The notes under the pieces: generated by a model
Told to the model about the DNA's origin: nothing
Seen by the model: the letters and a program-made list of their open reading frames with translations, nothing else
Databases searched by the model: none
Program-made: the position numbers and the translations under genes
Source: Lentzea aerocolonigenes
Lineage (GTDB): Bacteria; Actinomycetota; Actinomycetes; Mycobacteriales; Pseudonocardiaceae
Direction of reading: 5' to 3'
DNA: 64,000 bases
NCBI RefSeq assembly: GCF_000974445.1
Contig: NZ_BBOJ01000015.1
Location: forward strand, 124,001 to 188,000
Shown: one piece after another, positions 57,658 through 64,000 of the stretch
How the letters are laid out: each line of letters opens with the position of its first letter
How positions within the stretch are numbered: the first letter of the stretch is position 1

Positions 57658-58356
57658 TCACGTCCCGCCGGTCACCCGCAGAATCGCCCCAGTCGCGTAG
57701 GACGCCTCGTCCGACAGCAGCCACGCGATGGCGTTCGCGATCTCGTCGACCTCCCCGGCACGGCCCAGCGGCACCCGACCGGCGACGCGGTCCGGGCGGT
57801 CCGGCTGACCCGAGAGCTGGTGGATCTCGGTGCGGATGGTGCCCGGCTGCACGCAGTTCACCCGGATCCCGCGCGGCGCGAGCTCCTTGGCCAGGCCGAT
57901 CGTCATCGCGTCCACGGCGGCCTTGGTCGCCGCGTAGTGCACGTACTCCCCCGGACTGCCCAGCGTCGCCGCGCCCGAGGACACGTTCACGATCGAGCCG
58001 CGCGTCATCCGCCGTGACGCCTCCCGGGCCACGAAGAACGCGCCGACGACGTTGACGTCCACGACCCGGCGCAGGTCCTCGGTCCGCAGGTCCGCGAGCG
58101 GGCCCGACGGTGAGGTGATGCCGGCGTTGTTGACCACGCCGGTGATGTCGTCGCCGGCGGCGTCGAACAGGCGCGCCACGTCGTCCTCGTTCGCCGTGTC
58201 GGCCCGCACGGCCAGCACGCCGAGCTCCTTCTCCAGCAGGCGCGCCTCGTCCTCGGCCTGGCGATAGCTGATCACTACCCGGTGCCCGTCGCGCACGAGC
58301 CTGCGCGCGGTCGCGGCACCGATGCCCCGGCTTCCCCCGGTGATCACCGTTGTCAT
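57658..58356 (-). CDS. SDR family oxidoreductase
   Basis: 232 residues from ATG at 58356, seven bases after TAGGGT on the minus strand, leaderless. Classical SDR features: VITGGSRGIGAATARRLV, VRADTANEDDV, VNNAGITS, active Ser in IVNVSSGAATLG, YAATKAAVDAM (YxxxK) and RVNCVQPGTIRTEI. NADP-dependent glucose-1-dehydrogenase/3-ketoacyl reductase-like. Divergent from a PadR gene with a palindrome between them, so it is a probable PadR target. Confidence 0.92.
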   Translation of the reverse strand: MTTVITGGSRGIGAATARRLVRDGHRVVISYRQAEDEARLLEKELGVLAVRADTANEDDVARLFDAAGDDITGVVNNAGITSPSGPLADLRTEDLRRVVDVNVVGAFFVAREASRRMTRGSIVNVSSGAATLGSPGEYVHYAATKAAVDAMTIGLAKELAPRGIRVNCVQPGTIRTEIHQLSGQPDRPDRVAGRVPLGRAGEVDEIANAIAWLLSDEASYATGAILRVTGGT

Positions 58357-58375
58357 GACCGCCACCCTAACCGCT

Positions 58376-58393
58376 ATATTCGGTGCCGAGTAT
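58376..58393. promoter_or_regulatory. Probable PadR operator between SDR and PadR genes
   Basis: ATATTCGGTGCCGAGTAT is a palindrome with arms ATA(T/C)TCGG around TG; it is AT-rich at both ends, as PadR boxes often are. It lies 13 bases before the PadR start, and so would repress both directions. Confidence 0.6.
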
Positions 58394-58405
58394 TCGGGAG
58401 CGGAT

Positions 58406-58993
58406 ATGCCTTTCAAGCGCACGAACCCCCTGGCACTGGCGGTGCTGGCGCTGCTGTCGGAGCGCCCCATGCACCCCTACGAGATGGCGCAGACCATGCG
58501 GGAACGCCACCAGGAGGAGGTCATCAAGCTCAACTACGGCTCGCTCTACACCGTCGTCGAGTCGCTGCACCGCCACGAGCTGATCACCGCGAGCGCCACC
58601 CAGAAGGCCGGCAACCGCCCCGAACGCACCGTCTACGCCATCACCGACCCCGGCACCACCGAGCTGCACGACTGGCTGCGCGAGCTCATCGCCGTGCCCG
58701 CCACGGAGTACCGGCGGTTCGAGGCCGGGATCTCCCTGGTCGGCCTCATGCCACCGGACGACGCGCTCGCCGCCGTCGAGCAACGCAGCGCCGGGGTCGA
58801 CGCCCAGCTCACTGCACTGGCCGTGCTGCTGGAACGGCTCGCCGGCATGGGCCTGCCGCAGCTGGCGTGGATCGAGCTCGACTACCGGATGGCGATGCTG
58901 CGCGCCGAACGCGCCTGGCTCACCTGGTTCGCCACCGCCACCCGCGACGGCACCGTCGGCGGGTACAGCGCCTGGGAGGACAAGCACCGATGA
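58406..58993 (+). CDS. PadR family transcriptional regulator
   Basis: 195 residues from ATG at 58406. Winged helix: NPLALAVLALLSERPMHPYE, NYGSLYTVVESLHRHELITA, ERTVYAITDPGTTELHDWL. A long C-terminal helical Vir_act_alpha_C-type dimerisation domain follows. Its stop overlaps the start of the next gene (ATGA). Likely represses the divergent SDR and its own operon. Confidence 0.92.
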   Translation: MPFKRTNPLALAVLALLSERPMHPYEMAQTMRERHQEEVIKLNYGSLYTVVESLHRHELITASATQKAGNRPERTVYAITDPGTTELHDWLRELIAVPATEYRRFEAGISLVGLMPPDDALAAVEQRSAGVDAQLTALAVLLERLAGMGLPQLAWIELDYRMAMLRAERAWLTWFATATRDGTVGGYSAWEDKHR

Positions 58994-59313
58994 GACTGCT
59001 GTTCGAAGTGTCCGGCGTCGTGCGCGCACCCCTGGAGGAGGTCCGCGAGCGCCTGTTCGCCGACGCCGGCGAGTCCGGGTCGCACCGGCTCGTCGACCGC
59101 GAGGCCGGGGTGATCGCCACCTGGGGCGACTGGTGGTACCGGGGCGAGGACTCGCTGCACCCGCATCCCGAGGGCGCGCTGCTCGTGCACCGCGTCTACA
59201 ACATCGCCCCGCAGGGCAACTGGGCTCCCTACCTCGCGAACAAGCTGTTCATCGGCTACCGGGCCCGGCTCGAGACCGCACTGCGGCAGCGGATCGCCGA
59301 ACTCGAACACTGA
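58990..59313 (+). CDS. Small START/SRPBCC-like hypothetical protein
   Basis: 107 residues, ATG at 58990 overlapping the PadR stop. VSGVVRAPLEEVRERLFADA and WYRGEDSLHPHPEGALLVHR with an amphipathic C-terminal helix (LETALRQRIAELEH) suggest a helix-grip (SRPBCC) fold that binds a hydrophobic ligand. Coupled to PadR, it may bind or modify the inducer. Family assignment is tentative. Confidence 0.7.
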   Translation: MRLLFEVSGVVRAPLEEVRERLFADAGESGSHRLVDREAGVIATWGDWWYRGEDSLHPHPEGALLVHRVYNIAPQGNWAPYLANKLFIGYRARLETALRQRIAELEH

Positions 59314-59359
59314 GCCCTGTTTTGAGCGGGCGATCTTCGTGAACCCCGTTCAGGACCCT

Positions 59360-59378
59360 GAAGGTAAGGGTGACCTAA
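59360..59378. promoter_or_regulatory. Iron box (IdeR/DmdR-type operator)
   Basis: GAAGGTAAGGGTGACCTAA matches the actinobacterial iron-box pattern TTAGGTTAGGCTCACCTAA at 14 of 19 positions, and is a partial palindrome. It lies 34-52 bases before the sucrase/ferredoxin-like start, over its expected -35 region, so iron-dependent repression is likely. Confidence 0.6.
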
Positions 59379-59411
59379 TCCGTCACCCGAACGGCCGTAT
59401 AGAGTGTGCAG

Positions 59412-60275
59412 ATGAGGTGCTCGATACTCTCCGAGTTCGCGGGAGAACCGCTGGCCGGCACGGCCGCGACCGCGACGGCGTGGCTGTGCCTGGAGCAGCC
59501 GGGCCCCTGGGGCCGCGACGCCCTGCTGGAGAGCCACCTCGACCCCGACCTCGGCGCCGAGCTGCAACGCCGCGCCGCTGGCACCGGGGTGCGCATCCTG
59601 CTGATCCGCCGCCCCGGCAAGCACGCCGACGACCACCAGCCCGCGACGCGGCGCGTGTACCTGGCCTCCACGCGGCCCGGCGCGTCCTGGCTGGAGCAGG
59701 CCGACCTCGCCGCGCCGGAGGAAGCACTCGAGCTCGACTTCGAGGCACTGGGCGCGGGCCGCTCGACCGCGTTCGGCACCCCCGTGAACGACCCGTTGCT
59801 GCTGATCTGCACCAACAGCAAACGCGACGTGTGCTGCGCCCTGTACGGCCGCCCGATCGCCACCGCGCTGAACCTGTGGGAGTGCACGCACACCGGCGGG
59901 CACCGCTTCGCACCCACCGGTGTCCTGCTGCCCACCGGTCACCTGTACGGGCGGCTCGACCACCAGTTGGCCCAGCGCGTGCTCACCGACGGCATCGTCG
60001 CCGACCGCTGCCGGGGCCGCTCCTGCTTCACCCCGCGCGGCCAGGTCGCCGAGGTCGCCGTGCGGCAGCAGATCGGCGAGACCCGCGACGTGCTCACCGT
60101 CGTCGCCGAGACGCACGACGCCGCGACCGTGCGGCACACCGACGGCCGGGAGTGGCGGGTGACGCTGACCGAGAAGCCGGTGCCGCCGCGGCCGGCCAGC
60201 TGCGGCAAGTCGCCCGACATCGCGATCGCGCTGGTGGCGACGGCGATCGACCAGCTGGTGAAGGTCGGCCACTAG
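59412..60275 (+). CDS. Sucrase/ferredoxin-like (thioredoxin-fold 2Fe-2S) protein
   Basis: 287 residues from ATG at 59412, eight bases after TATAGA (leaderless). The family motifs are LLICTNSKRDVCCALYGRPI and CTHTGGHRFAPTGVLLPTGH, with cysteines and histidines that can hold a 2Fe-2S cluster in a thioredoxin-like fold. Related proteins occur near siderophore genes and may act in iron release or redox. The preceding iron box supports iron-controlled expression. The name 'sucrase' is historical. Confidence 0.88.
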   Translation: MRCSILSEFAGEPLAGTAATATAWLCLEQPGPWGRDALLESHLDPDLGAELQRRAAGTGVRILLIRRPGKHADDHQPATRRVYLASTRPGASWLEQADLAAPEEALELDFEALGAGRSTAFGTPVNDPLLLICTNSKRDVCCALYGRPIATALNLWECTHTGGHRFAPTGVLLPTGHLYGRLDHQLAQRVLTDGIVADRCRGRSCFTPRGQVAEVAVRQQIGETRDVLTVVAETHDAATVRHTDGREWRVTLTEKPVPPRPASCGKSPDIAIALVATAIDQLVKVGH

Positions 60276-60285
60276 CCTTGATCAA

Positions 60286-60819
60286 GTGCCACGGCTGATC
60301 CACCTCAACGGCCCCACCGGCGTCGGCAAGTCCACCCTCGCCGCCCGCTACGCCGCCGACCACCCCAAAACGCTCAACCTCGACGCCGACGAGATCGTCC
60401 GCCTCGTCGGAGGCTGGCAGGACGACTTCGGCGGCACCGTGAAACTCGTCCGCCCGCTCGCCCTCACCATGGCCGCCACCCACCTGGCCTCGGGCCACGA
60501 CGTGGTGATGCCCCAGCTGGTCACCGACCGCGGCCAGCGCGCGAGCTTCGCCGAGGCCGCCGCGTCGGCGGGCGCGGACTACGTCGAGATCGTGCTGCTC
60601 GCCCCGCCCGAGACCACGATCGACCGGTTCCGCCGCCGCGGCCACCACGTCGACCCCGCCGTCGAGGCTCTGGGCGGCGCGACGGTGATCCGCCGCATCC
60701 ACGAGCACCTCGCCGCCTACCTCACCCCGGACACCACCGTCGTCCAGACCGCCGGCACCAGCGTCGACGAGACATACGAAACCCTGATCGCGATCCTCGG
60801 GGAGTGTCGGACCCCATAG
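60286..60819 (+). CDS. Small AAA/P-loop kinase-like ATPase
   Basis: 177 residues from GTG at 60286, seven bases after TAGCCT (leaderless). P-loop near the start: LIHLNGPTGVGKSTLAARYA, followed by LNLDADEIVRLVGGW, ASGHDVVMPQLVTD and a lid-like IDRFRRRGHH. Resembles small nucleoside- or antibiotic-kinase-type P-loop proteins of the zeta-toxin/AAA_33 group; no antitoxin is seen. The substrate is unknown. Confidence 0.82.
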   Translation: MPRLIHLNGPTGVGKSTLAARYAADHPKTLNLDADEIVRLVGGWQDDFGGTVKLVRPLALTMAATHLASGHDVVMPQLVTDRGQRASFAEAAASAGADYVEIVLLAPPETTIDRFRRRGHHVDPAVEALGGATVIRRIHEHLAAYLTPDTTVVQTAGTSVDETYETLIAILGECRTP

Positions 60820-60832
60820 GTAGGTTGATCGA

Positions 60833-61498
60833 ATGGGTCCCTTGCTGAGCACGCATCCCGTCGCGCGAAGTCACTTCGGCGCCGTGGTCGCGCTGGTCGT
60901 GTCGCTGTTCTGCTCTCTGCTGATCGTCCTGGCGTTCGTCCTCGACTTCGGCGGCGCCGAGCTCGCTCTGCTGGCCGCCGGGTACCCGATGCTGATCTCC
61001 GTGCCCGCCGCCGTGGTGATGCTGCGCAACGCCCGGATCAAGGAGACCTTCGAGCTGCACGAAGGCGGGCTGGCCCGCGTCAAGGCGGGTGTGCGGCAGG
61101 CCTGGACGTGGGACCAGGTCCGCGCGATCGACGTGACCACGCGGGGAACCGATCTGATGTGCGCCGTCCGGTTCGACGACGACGAGCTGGTCAGCTTCTC
61201 GGGGTTCGACACCGACGACAGCCTCGCCATCCACGACGCGTTGTTCGAGCACTGCTCGCAGGCGCTGGAGCACCAGGCCAAGCGCGAACGCCGCGCAGCC
61301 CTCGTCAGCGCGATGGGCGCCATCACCCTGGCCGGGGCCGGTGGCGCGGGTGTGGCGGCGTGGGTGTTCGCCACCACGCCGAAGGGCGACGGCGCCATTC
61401 ACTTCGGGCTCGCGATGTTCGCGGTCGTGGGCTTCGCGACCACCGTGCTCACCGGGATTCCGCTGATCGCCGTTCTGCTGGCGCCTCGGCCGGACTAG
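60833..61498 (+). CDS. Membrane protein of unknown function with PH-like middle domain
   Basis: 221 residues from ATG at 60833, six bases after TAGGTT (leaderless). Two N-terminal transmembrane helices (VVALVVSLFCSLLIVLAFVL, LALLAAGYPMLISVPAAVVM), a cytoplasmic beta-rich region with TFELHEGGLARVKAGVRQAW resembling bacterial PH domains, and two C-terminal helices. Overlaps the convergent TetR gene at the 3' end by 50 bases. No named family recognised. Confidence 0.65.
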   Translation: MGPLLSTHPVARSHFGAVVALVVSLFCSLLIVLAFVLDFGGAELALLAAGYPMLISVPAAVVMLRNARIKETFELHEGGLARVKAGVRQAWTWDQVRAIDVTTRGTDLMCAVRFDDDELVSFSGFDTDDSLAIHDALFEHCSQALEHQAKRERRAALVSAMGAITLAGAGGAGVAAWVFATTPKGDGAIHFGLAMFAVVGFATTVLTGIPLIAVLLAPRPD

Positions 61499-62066
61499 GC
61501 GCGGTCGCGGAGAACACGCCGATCCCCAGCGCGTACGGGTCGTCCAGGCCCACGGTCTCCAGCGTGTCCAGCGGCAGCGCGAGCAGCGAGATCGCCACGC
61601 CCAGGAAGTAGGCGTCGAGCAGGCCCGTGTCGCGCACGGTCGAGGGCAGGCCAGCCGCCTGCTGCAGGGCGGCGGCCGCTTCGGCGTTGGCGAGCACCAT
61701 CCCGGACAACGCCTCGCGCACGCCCGGCCGACGCACGGCCTCCAGGTACAGCTCGACCATCGCGAGCATCTGGGTCGGGTCGTCGGCGACCGCGCGGCGC
61801 AGCAGGGCCGGGTAGAGCTCGGCGACATCGGAGGCGCTGATGTCGGCCGGTGTCGTCTCCCGCAGGCGGTCCACGGCGGCGCGGTGCAGGGCGGTCATGC
61901 GGGCCGCGGTGGCCGTCAGGATCGCCTCGCGGGTCGGGAAGTAGTTCTTCGTCGTGCCGATGGGGACGCCGGCCTCGCGGTCGATCGCGCGGTGGGTCAG
62001 GCCCCGGCCGCCTTCCACCGCGAGGATCTGGATCGCGGTGTCGCACAGAAGATCACGACGGCTCAC
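61449..62066 (-). CDS. TetR/AcrR family transcriptional regulator
   Basis: 205 residues from GTG at 62066, eight bases after TAGTGT on the minus strand. Helix-turn-helix LTHRAIDREAGVPIGTTKNY followed by a helical ligand domain (TetR_C_31-like). The last residues (APAERRSAESR) overlap the membrane-protein gene. The upstream small Cys protein overlaps its start by 14 bases, so they may be co-expressed. Confidence 0.88.
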   Translation of the reverse strand: MSRRDLLCDTAIQILAVEGGRGLTHRAIDREAGVPIGTTKNYFPTREAILTATAARMTALHRAAVDRLRETTPADISASDVAELYPALLRRAVADDPTQMLAMVELYLEAVRRPGVREALSGMVLANAEAAAALQQAAGLPSTVRDTGLLDAYFLGVAISLLALPLDTLETVGLDDPYALGIGVFSATAPSPAEAPAERRSAESR

Positions 62067-62259
62067 GGTCCGGGACACTAGCAAGATCACCACACCCGTG
62101 GTGAATCGGGGCGAACGTGCTGGTCCCGGCGGTCGCGGTGACCACCCCGCGCTCCACGACCAGGAACAGGCCGCACACGCAGCGCACGTAGGACACGGGA
62201 CCGTGGGCCGAGATCGTGGAGGAGCAGGGCCAGCGGCAGGCGGGGCAGGTGGCGATCAT
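62053..62259 (-). CDS. Small putative zinc-ribbon protein (68 aa)
   Basis: ATG at 62259. Starts MIATCPACRWPC with further VRCVCG, giving a CxxC...CxC set that could bind zinc; the rest is short beta-like sequence (LFLVVERGVVTATAGTS). It lies divergent to the CGNR gene and overlaps the TetR start. Small proteins of this kind exist in actinomycetes; the codon pattern is acceptable, but evidence is limited. Confidence 0.55.
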   Translation of the reverse strand: MIATCPACRWPCSSTISAHGPVSYVRCVCGLFLVVERGVVTATAGTSTFAPIHHGCGDLASVPDREPS

Positions 62260-62284
62260 GACCCCAGCCTGATGTCATGGTCTA

Positions 62285-62791
62285 GTGCATTTCAACCCTT
62301 ACGGCGGGGCGGCCGCCGAGCTCGCCGCGACCCTGGTCAACGCCGACGAGACCGCGCACCTGCTCGACGTGCTGAAAGCGTCGGACTACAAGCCCCTCGG
62401 GTCGCTCGACGCCCGCCAGGAACGTGACGTACGAGACTGGATCGAGCGCCTGCGCAGAGTCTTCCGCGACCCGACCGTGGAGCTGCTCAACGAGCTGCTG
62501 GCCGAGTCGTCGACCACGCACTACATCTCCACCCACGACGGACGCGCGCCGCACCTGCACTACGCGCGCGAGGACGCGCCCACCGACGTGCGGGTCAAGG
62601 CCTACACGGCGGCGGGCATGGCGGCGTTGTTCTGCGAGGACGCCGGGCGCATCGGCTGGTGCGACCGCGACGGCTGCGACACCGTCTTCGTCGACACCAG
62701 CCGCAACGGCCGCCGCAGGTTCTGCTCGACCAAGTGCGCGAACCGGGTGGCCGTCGCCAACCACCGCACCCGGCAGAGTCTCAGCCCGTGA
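62285..62791 (+). CDS. CGNR zinc finger / ABATE domain transcriptional regulator
   Basis: 168 residues from GTG at 62285. N-terminal ABATE-like helical domain (AAELAATLVNADETAHLLDV, VRDWIERLRRVFRDPTVELL) and C-terminal zinc finger CDRDGCDTVFVDTSRNGRRR followed by FCSTKCANRVAVANHR, the CGNR motif variant CANR. These proteins are likely stress- or metabolism-linked DNA-binding regulators. Its 3' end overlaps the convergent secreted protein by 11 bases. Confidence 0.9.
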   Translation: MHFNPYGGAAAELAATLVNADETAHLLDVLKASDYKPLGSLDARQERDVRDWIERLRRVFRDPTVELLNELLAESSTTHYISTHDGRAPHLHYAREDAPTDVRVKAYTAAGMAALFCEDAGRIGWCDRDGCDTVFVDTSRNGRRRFCSTKCANRVAVANHRTRQSLSP

Positions 62792-63287
62792 CGTTGTTGA
62801 GCTTGCGCGGGAAGTAGCCGTCGGTGCCGCTCAGGCCGTACTTCAGCACGCGGTACGTCGTGCCGTAGACGTCGCGCTGCTCGTACGCCCAGTACGCGCT
62901 CTTGTACGGGTCGGCCCACTTGTCGAAGATCACGACGTGCCGGGTGGTGCCGGTGCCGACCGGGTCGACGACGATGTCGCCCCACCGCATGTCGGCGGCG
63001 GCGATTCTGGTCGAGTAGGTGTCGTACAGCTCGACGGTGCGCTGGCCGGGCGCGCCGATCTTCGCGGCCATCGAGACGTAGCCCGAGCAGTCCTGCCGGT
63101 AGCCCTCCGCACCCCAGTAGCTGGTCTGGCTGTAGGGCACGGGCTTGCCGTTGTCGGCGGTCAGCCACGTCTTCGCGCGGGCGATCATGTCCGCCCGGCT
63201 GATGGTCGCGGCGTGAGCGGGCAGCGTCGACACCAGGGTCGTGCTCACCGCGACGAGGACGGCGGTGGCCATCGCGAGGACTCTCAT
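62781..63287 (-). CDS. Secreted NlpC/P60-like cysteine peptidase or amidase-fold protein
   Basis: 168 residues from ATG at 63287 (GGGAG nine bases upstream). Signal peptide VLAMATAVLVAVSTTLVSTL with AHA cleavage. Active-site-like Cys in YRQDCSGYVSMAAK and His in TGTTRHVVIFDKWA match the NlpC/P60 or CHAP-like fold. Aromatic YWAYEQRDVYG follows. Likely acts on peptidoglycan or another extracellular amide; family members with this pattern are frequent in Saccharothrix-type genomes. Confidence 0.85.
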   Translation of the reverse strand: MRVLAMATAVLVAVSTTLVSTLPAHAATISRADMIARAKTWLTADNGKPVPYSQTSYWGAEGYRQDCSGYVSMAAKIGAPGQRTVELYDTYSTRIAAADMRWGDIVVDPVGTGTTRHVVIFDKWADPYKSAYWAYEQRDVYGTTYRVLKYGLSGTDGYFPRKLNNVTG

Positions 63288-63337
63288 GCTGTGCACTCCC
63301 ATTCCGTAGATCACCTGTGGGCGCTTAGGGTCGGTTC

Positions 63338-64000
63338 ATGGAGCTGACGGAGCTGTGTTTCGCCGGGGTCGCCAGGCAGGCGCACGCCGTGCGGTCCGGT
63401 GAGGTGACCGCGCGCGAGCTGGTCGCCGAGCACCTCGGCCGCATCGAGCGCGTCGATCCGCAGCTCAACGCGTTCCGGCTGGTGTTCGCCGAGAAAGCCC
63501 TGGCAGAGGCCGAGGCGGCCGACGCGCGCAGGGCGGCCGGGGAGGACCTGCCGCTGCTGGGCGTGCCGATCGCGGTCAAGGAGGACATCGCCCTGCAGGG
63601 CCTGCCCACCACCAAGGGCACCAACGCCGCCCGCACACCGGAGCCCGCGGACTCGGCGATCGTGGCGCGGCTGCGCGAGGCAGGTGCGGTGATCATCGGC
63701 AGGACGCGCATGCCCGAGCTGGGGCTGTGGCCCTACACCGAGAGCGGCTGGGCGGGGCCGACGCGCAACCCGTGGTCGCTGACGCACTCCCCCGGCGGTT
63801 CCAGCGGCGGGTCGGCCGCGGCGGTGGCGGCGGGACTGGCGGCGGCCGCGATCGGCACCGACGGTGCCGGGTCGATCCGCATCCCCTCCGCGGTGACGGG
63901 CCTGTTCGGGCTCAAGCCCCAGCGCGGCCGGATCTCCCTGGCCCCCGAACGCGAGATGTGGGGCGGCCTGGTCGTGGCCGGGCCGATCACCCGCACGGTG
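63338..64000 (+). CDS. Amidase (amidase-signature family), cut by window end
   Basis: ATG at 63338, six bases after TAGGGT (leaderless). The 221 codons in the window contain the Ser-cisSer-Lys triad region: Lys in PIAVKEDIALQGLP, and SPGGSSGGSAAAVAAGL with GTDGAGSIRIPSAVTGLFGL carrying both serines. It is the N-terminal half of a typical 450-500 residue amidase that hydrolyses amides such as acylamides or Glu-tRNA-type substrates. The rest lies outside the window. Confidence 0.93.
   Translation, partial: MELTELCFAGVARQAHAVRSGEVTARELVAEHLGRIERVDPQLNAFRLVFAEKALAEAEAADARRAAGEDLPLLGVPIAVKEDIALQGLPTTKGTNAARTPEPADSAIVARLREAGAVIIGRTRMPELGLWPYTESGWAGPTRNPWSLTHSPGGSSGGSAAAVAAGLAAAAIGTDGAGSIRIPSAVTGLFGLKPQRGRISLAPEREMWGGLVVAGPITRTV

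Noticed and set aside
60286..60819. Zeta-toxin of a toxin-antitoxin pair
   Set aside because: The P-loop protein resembles that group, but no small antitoxin gene is adjacent; neighbours are a membrane protein and a ferredoxin-like protein.
1..64000. tRNA or rRNA genes
   Set aside because: I found no TPsiC-arm-like GGTTCGAATCC sequence in a cloverleaf context and no rRNA-like stretch on reading both strands; a tRNAscan run would settle it.

Overview
High-GC DNA with many GTG and TTG starts, dense small operons and numerous TetR, LacI, PadR and SARP-type regulators. The gene content (SARP/AfsR-like ATPase regulator, Ku plus split LigD, SoxR, DppA-type D-aminopeptidase, protealysin with emfourin) points to the chromosome of a soil actinomycete, most likely Pseudonocardiaceae (Saccharothrix, Lentzea or Actinosynnema type). 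That placement is inference from content and base composition, not from a marker gene. No rRNA, tRNA or CRISPR array was seen. Many genes have a TAnnnT-like -10 box 6-8 bases before the start codon and no clear ribosome binding site, which suggests many leaderless transcripts.

Layout. 0-5 kb: regulators and a divergent Lrp/M20 deacylase pair, then a SoxR/NmrA pair with a SoxR box in a 19-bp promoter spacer. 4.8-6.6 kb: a histidine phosphatase, M4 protealysin-like protease and emfourin inhibitor operon. 7-11 kb: a long coiled-coil protein, a truncated LuxR-type ATPase, and a mosaic of gene fragments copied from the coiled-coil gene and from a pentapeptide-repeat gene family. 11-16.7 kb: a LacI-controlled CUT1 sugar ABC transporter whose last gene is an argininosuccinate-lyase-family protein. 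16.7-25.8 kb: pentapeptide protein, small secreted protein, TetR genes, FAD monooxygenase, secreted M14 carboxypeptidase, methyltransferase, DinB and PPOX proteins. 25.8-26.4 kb: a PPOX pseudogene interrupted by what looks like the right end of an IS200/IS605 (TnpB) element. 26.4-33.9 kb: M20 peptidase, M55 D-aminopeptidase and a dipeptide ABC transporter with two ATPase domains fused.

33.9-39.7 kb: a helical-repeat-like protein, two orphan genes, a SARP-type regulator and a cupin. An imperfect 125-bp direct repeat flanks the two orphan genes. 39.7-46 kb: GlxA-type regulator, tandem-duplicated GrpB protein, an NHEJ operon (ku, ligD ligase, ligD polymerase) and a tyrosine recombinase. The top strand of this block is unusually C-rich whatever the gene orientation, and the skew reverses inside the recombinase gene. 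46-55 kb: DinB, SDR/TetR with paired operators, CadD-like transporter, a 991-residue NACHT-type STAND NTPase (the best candidate for a defence or signalling system), WYL regulator, epoxide hydrolase. 55-64 kb: ZIP transporter, 2OG-Fe(II) oxygenase, VOC protein, methyltransferase, SDR/PadR pair, an iron-box-preceded sucrase/ferredoxin-like protein, small ATPase, membrane protein, TetR, CGNR zinc-finger regulator, NlpC/P60-like secreted protein, and an amidase cut by the window end.

The most unusual global trait is the number of short (70-350 bp) diverged copies of neighbouring genes placed in intergenic or gene-end positions, which suggests repeated small ectopic duplications in this region.
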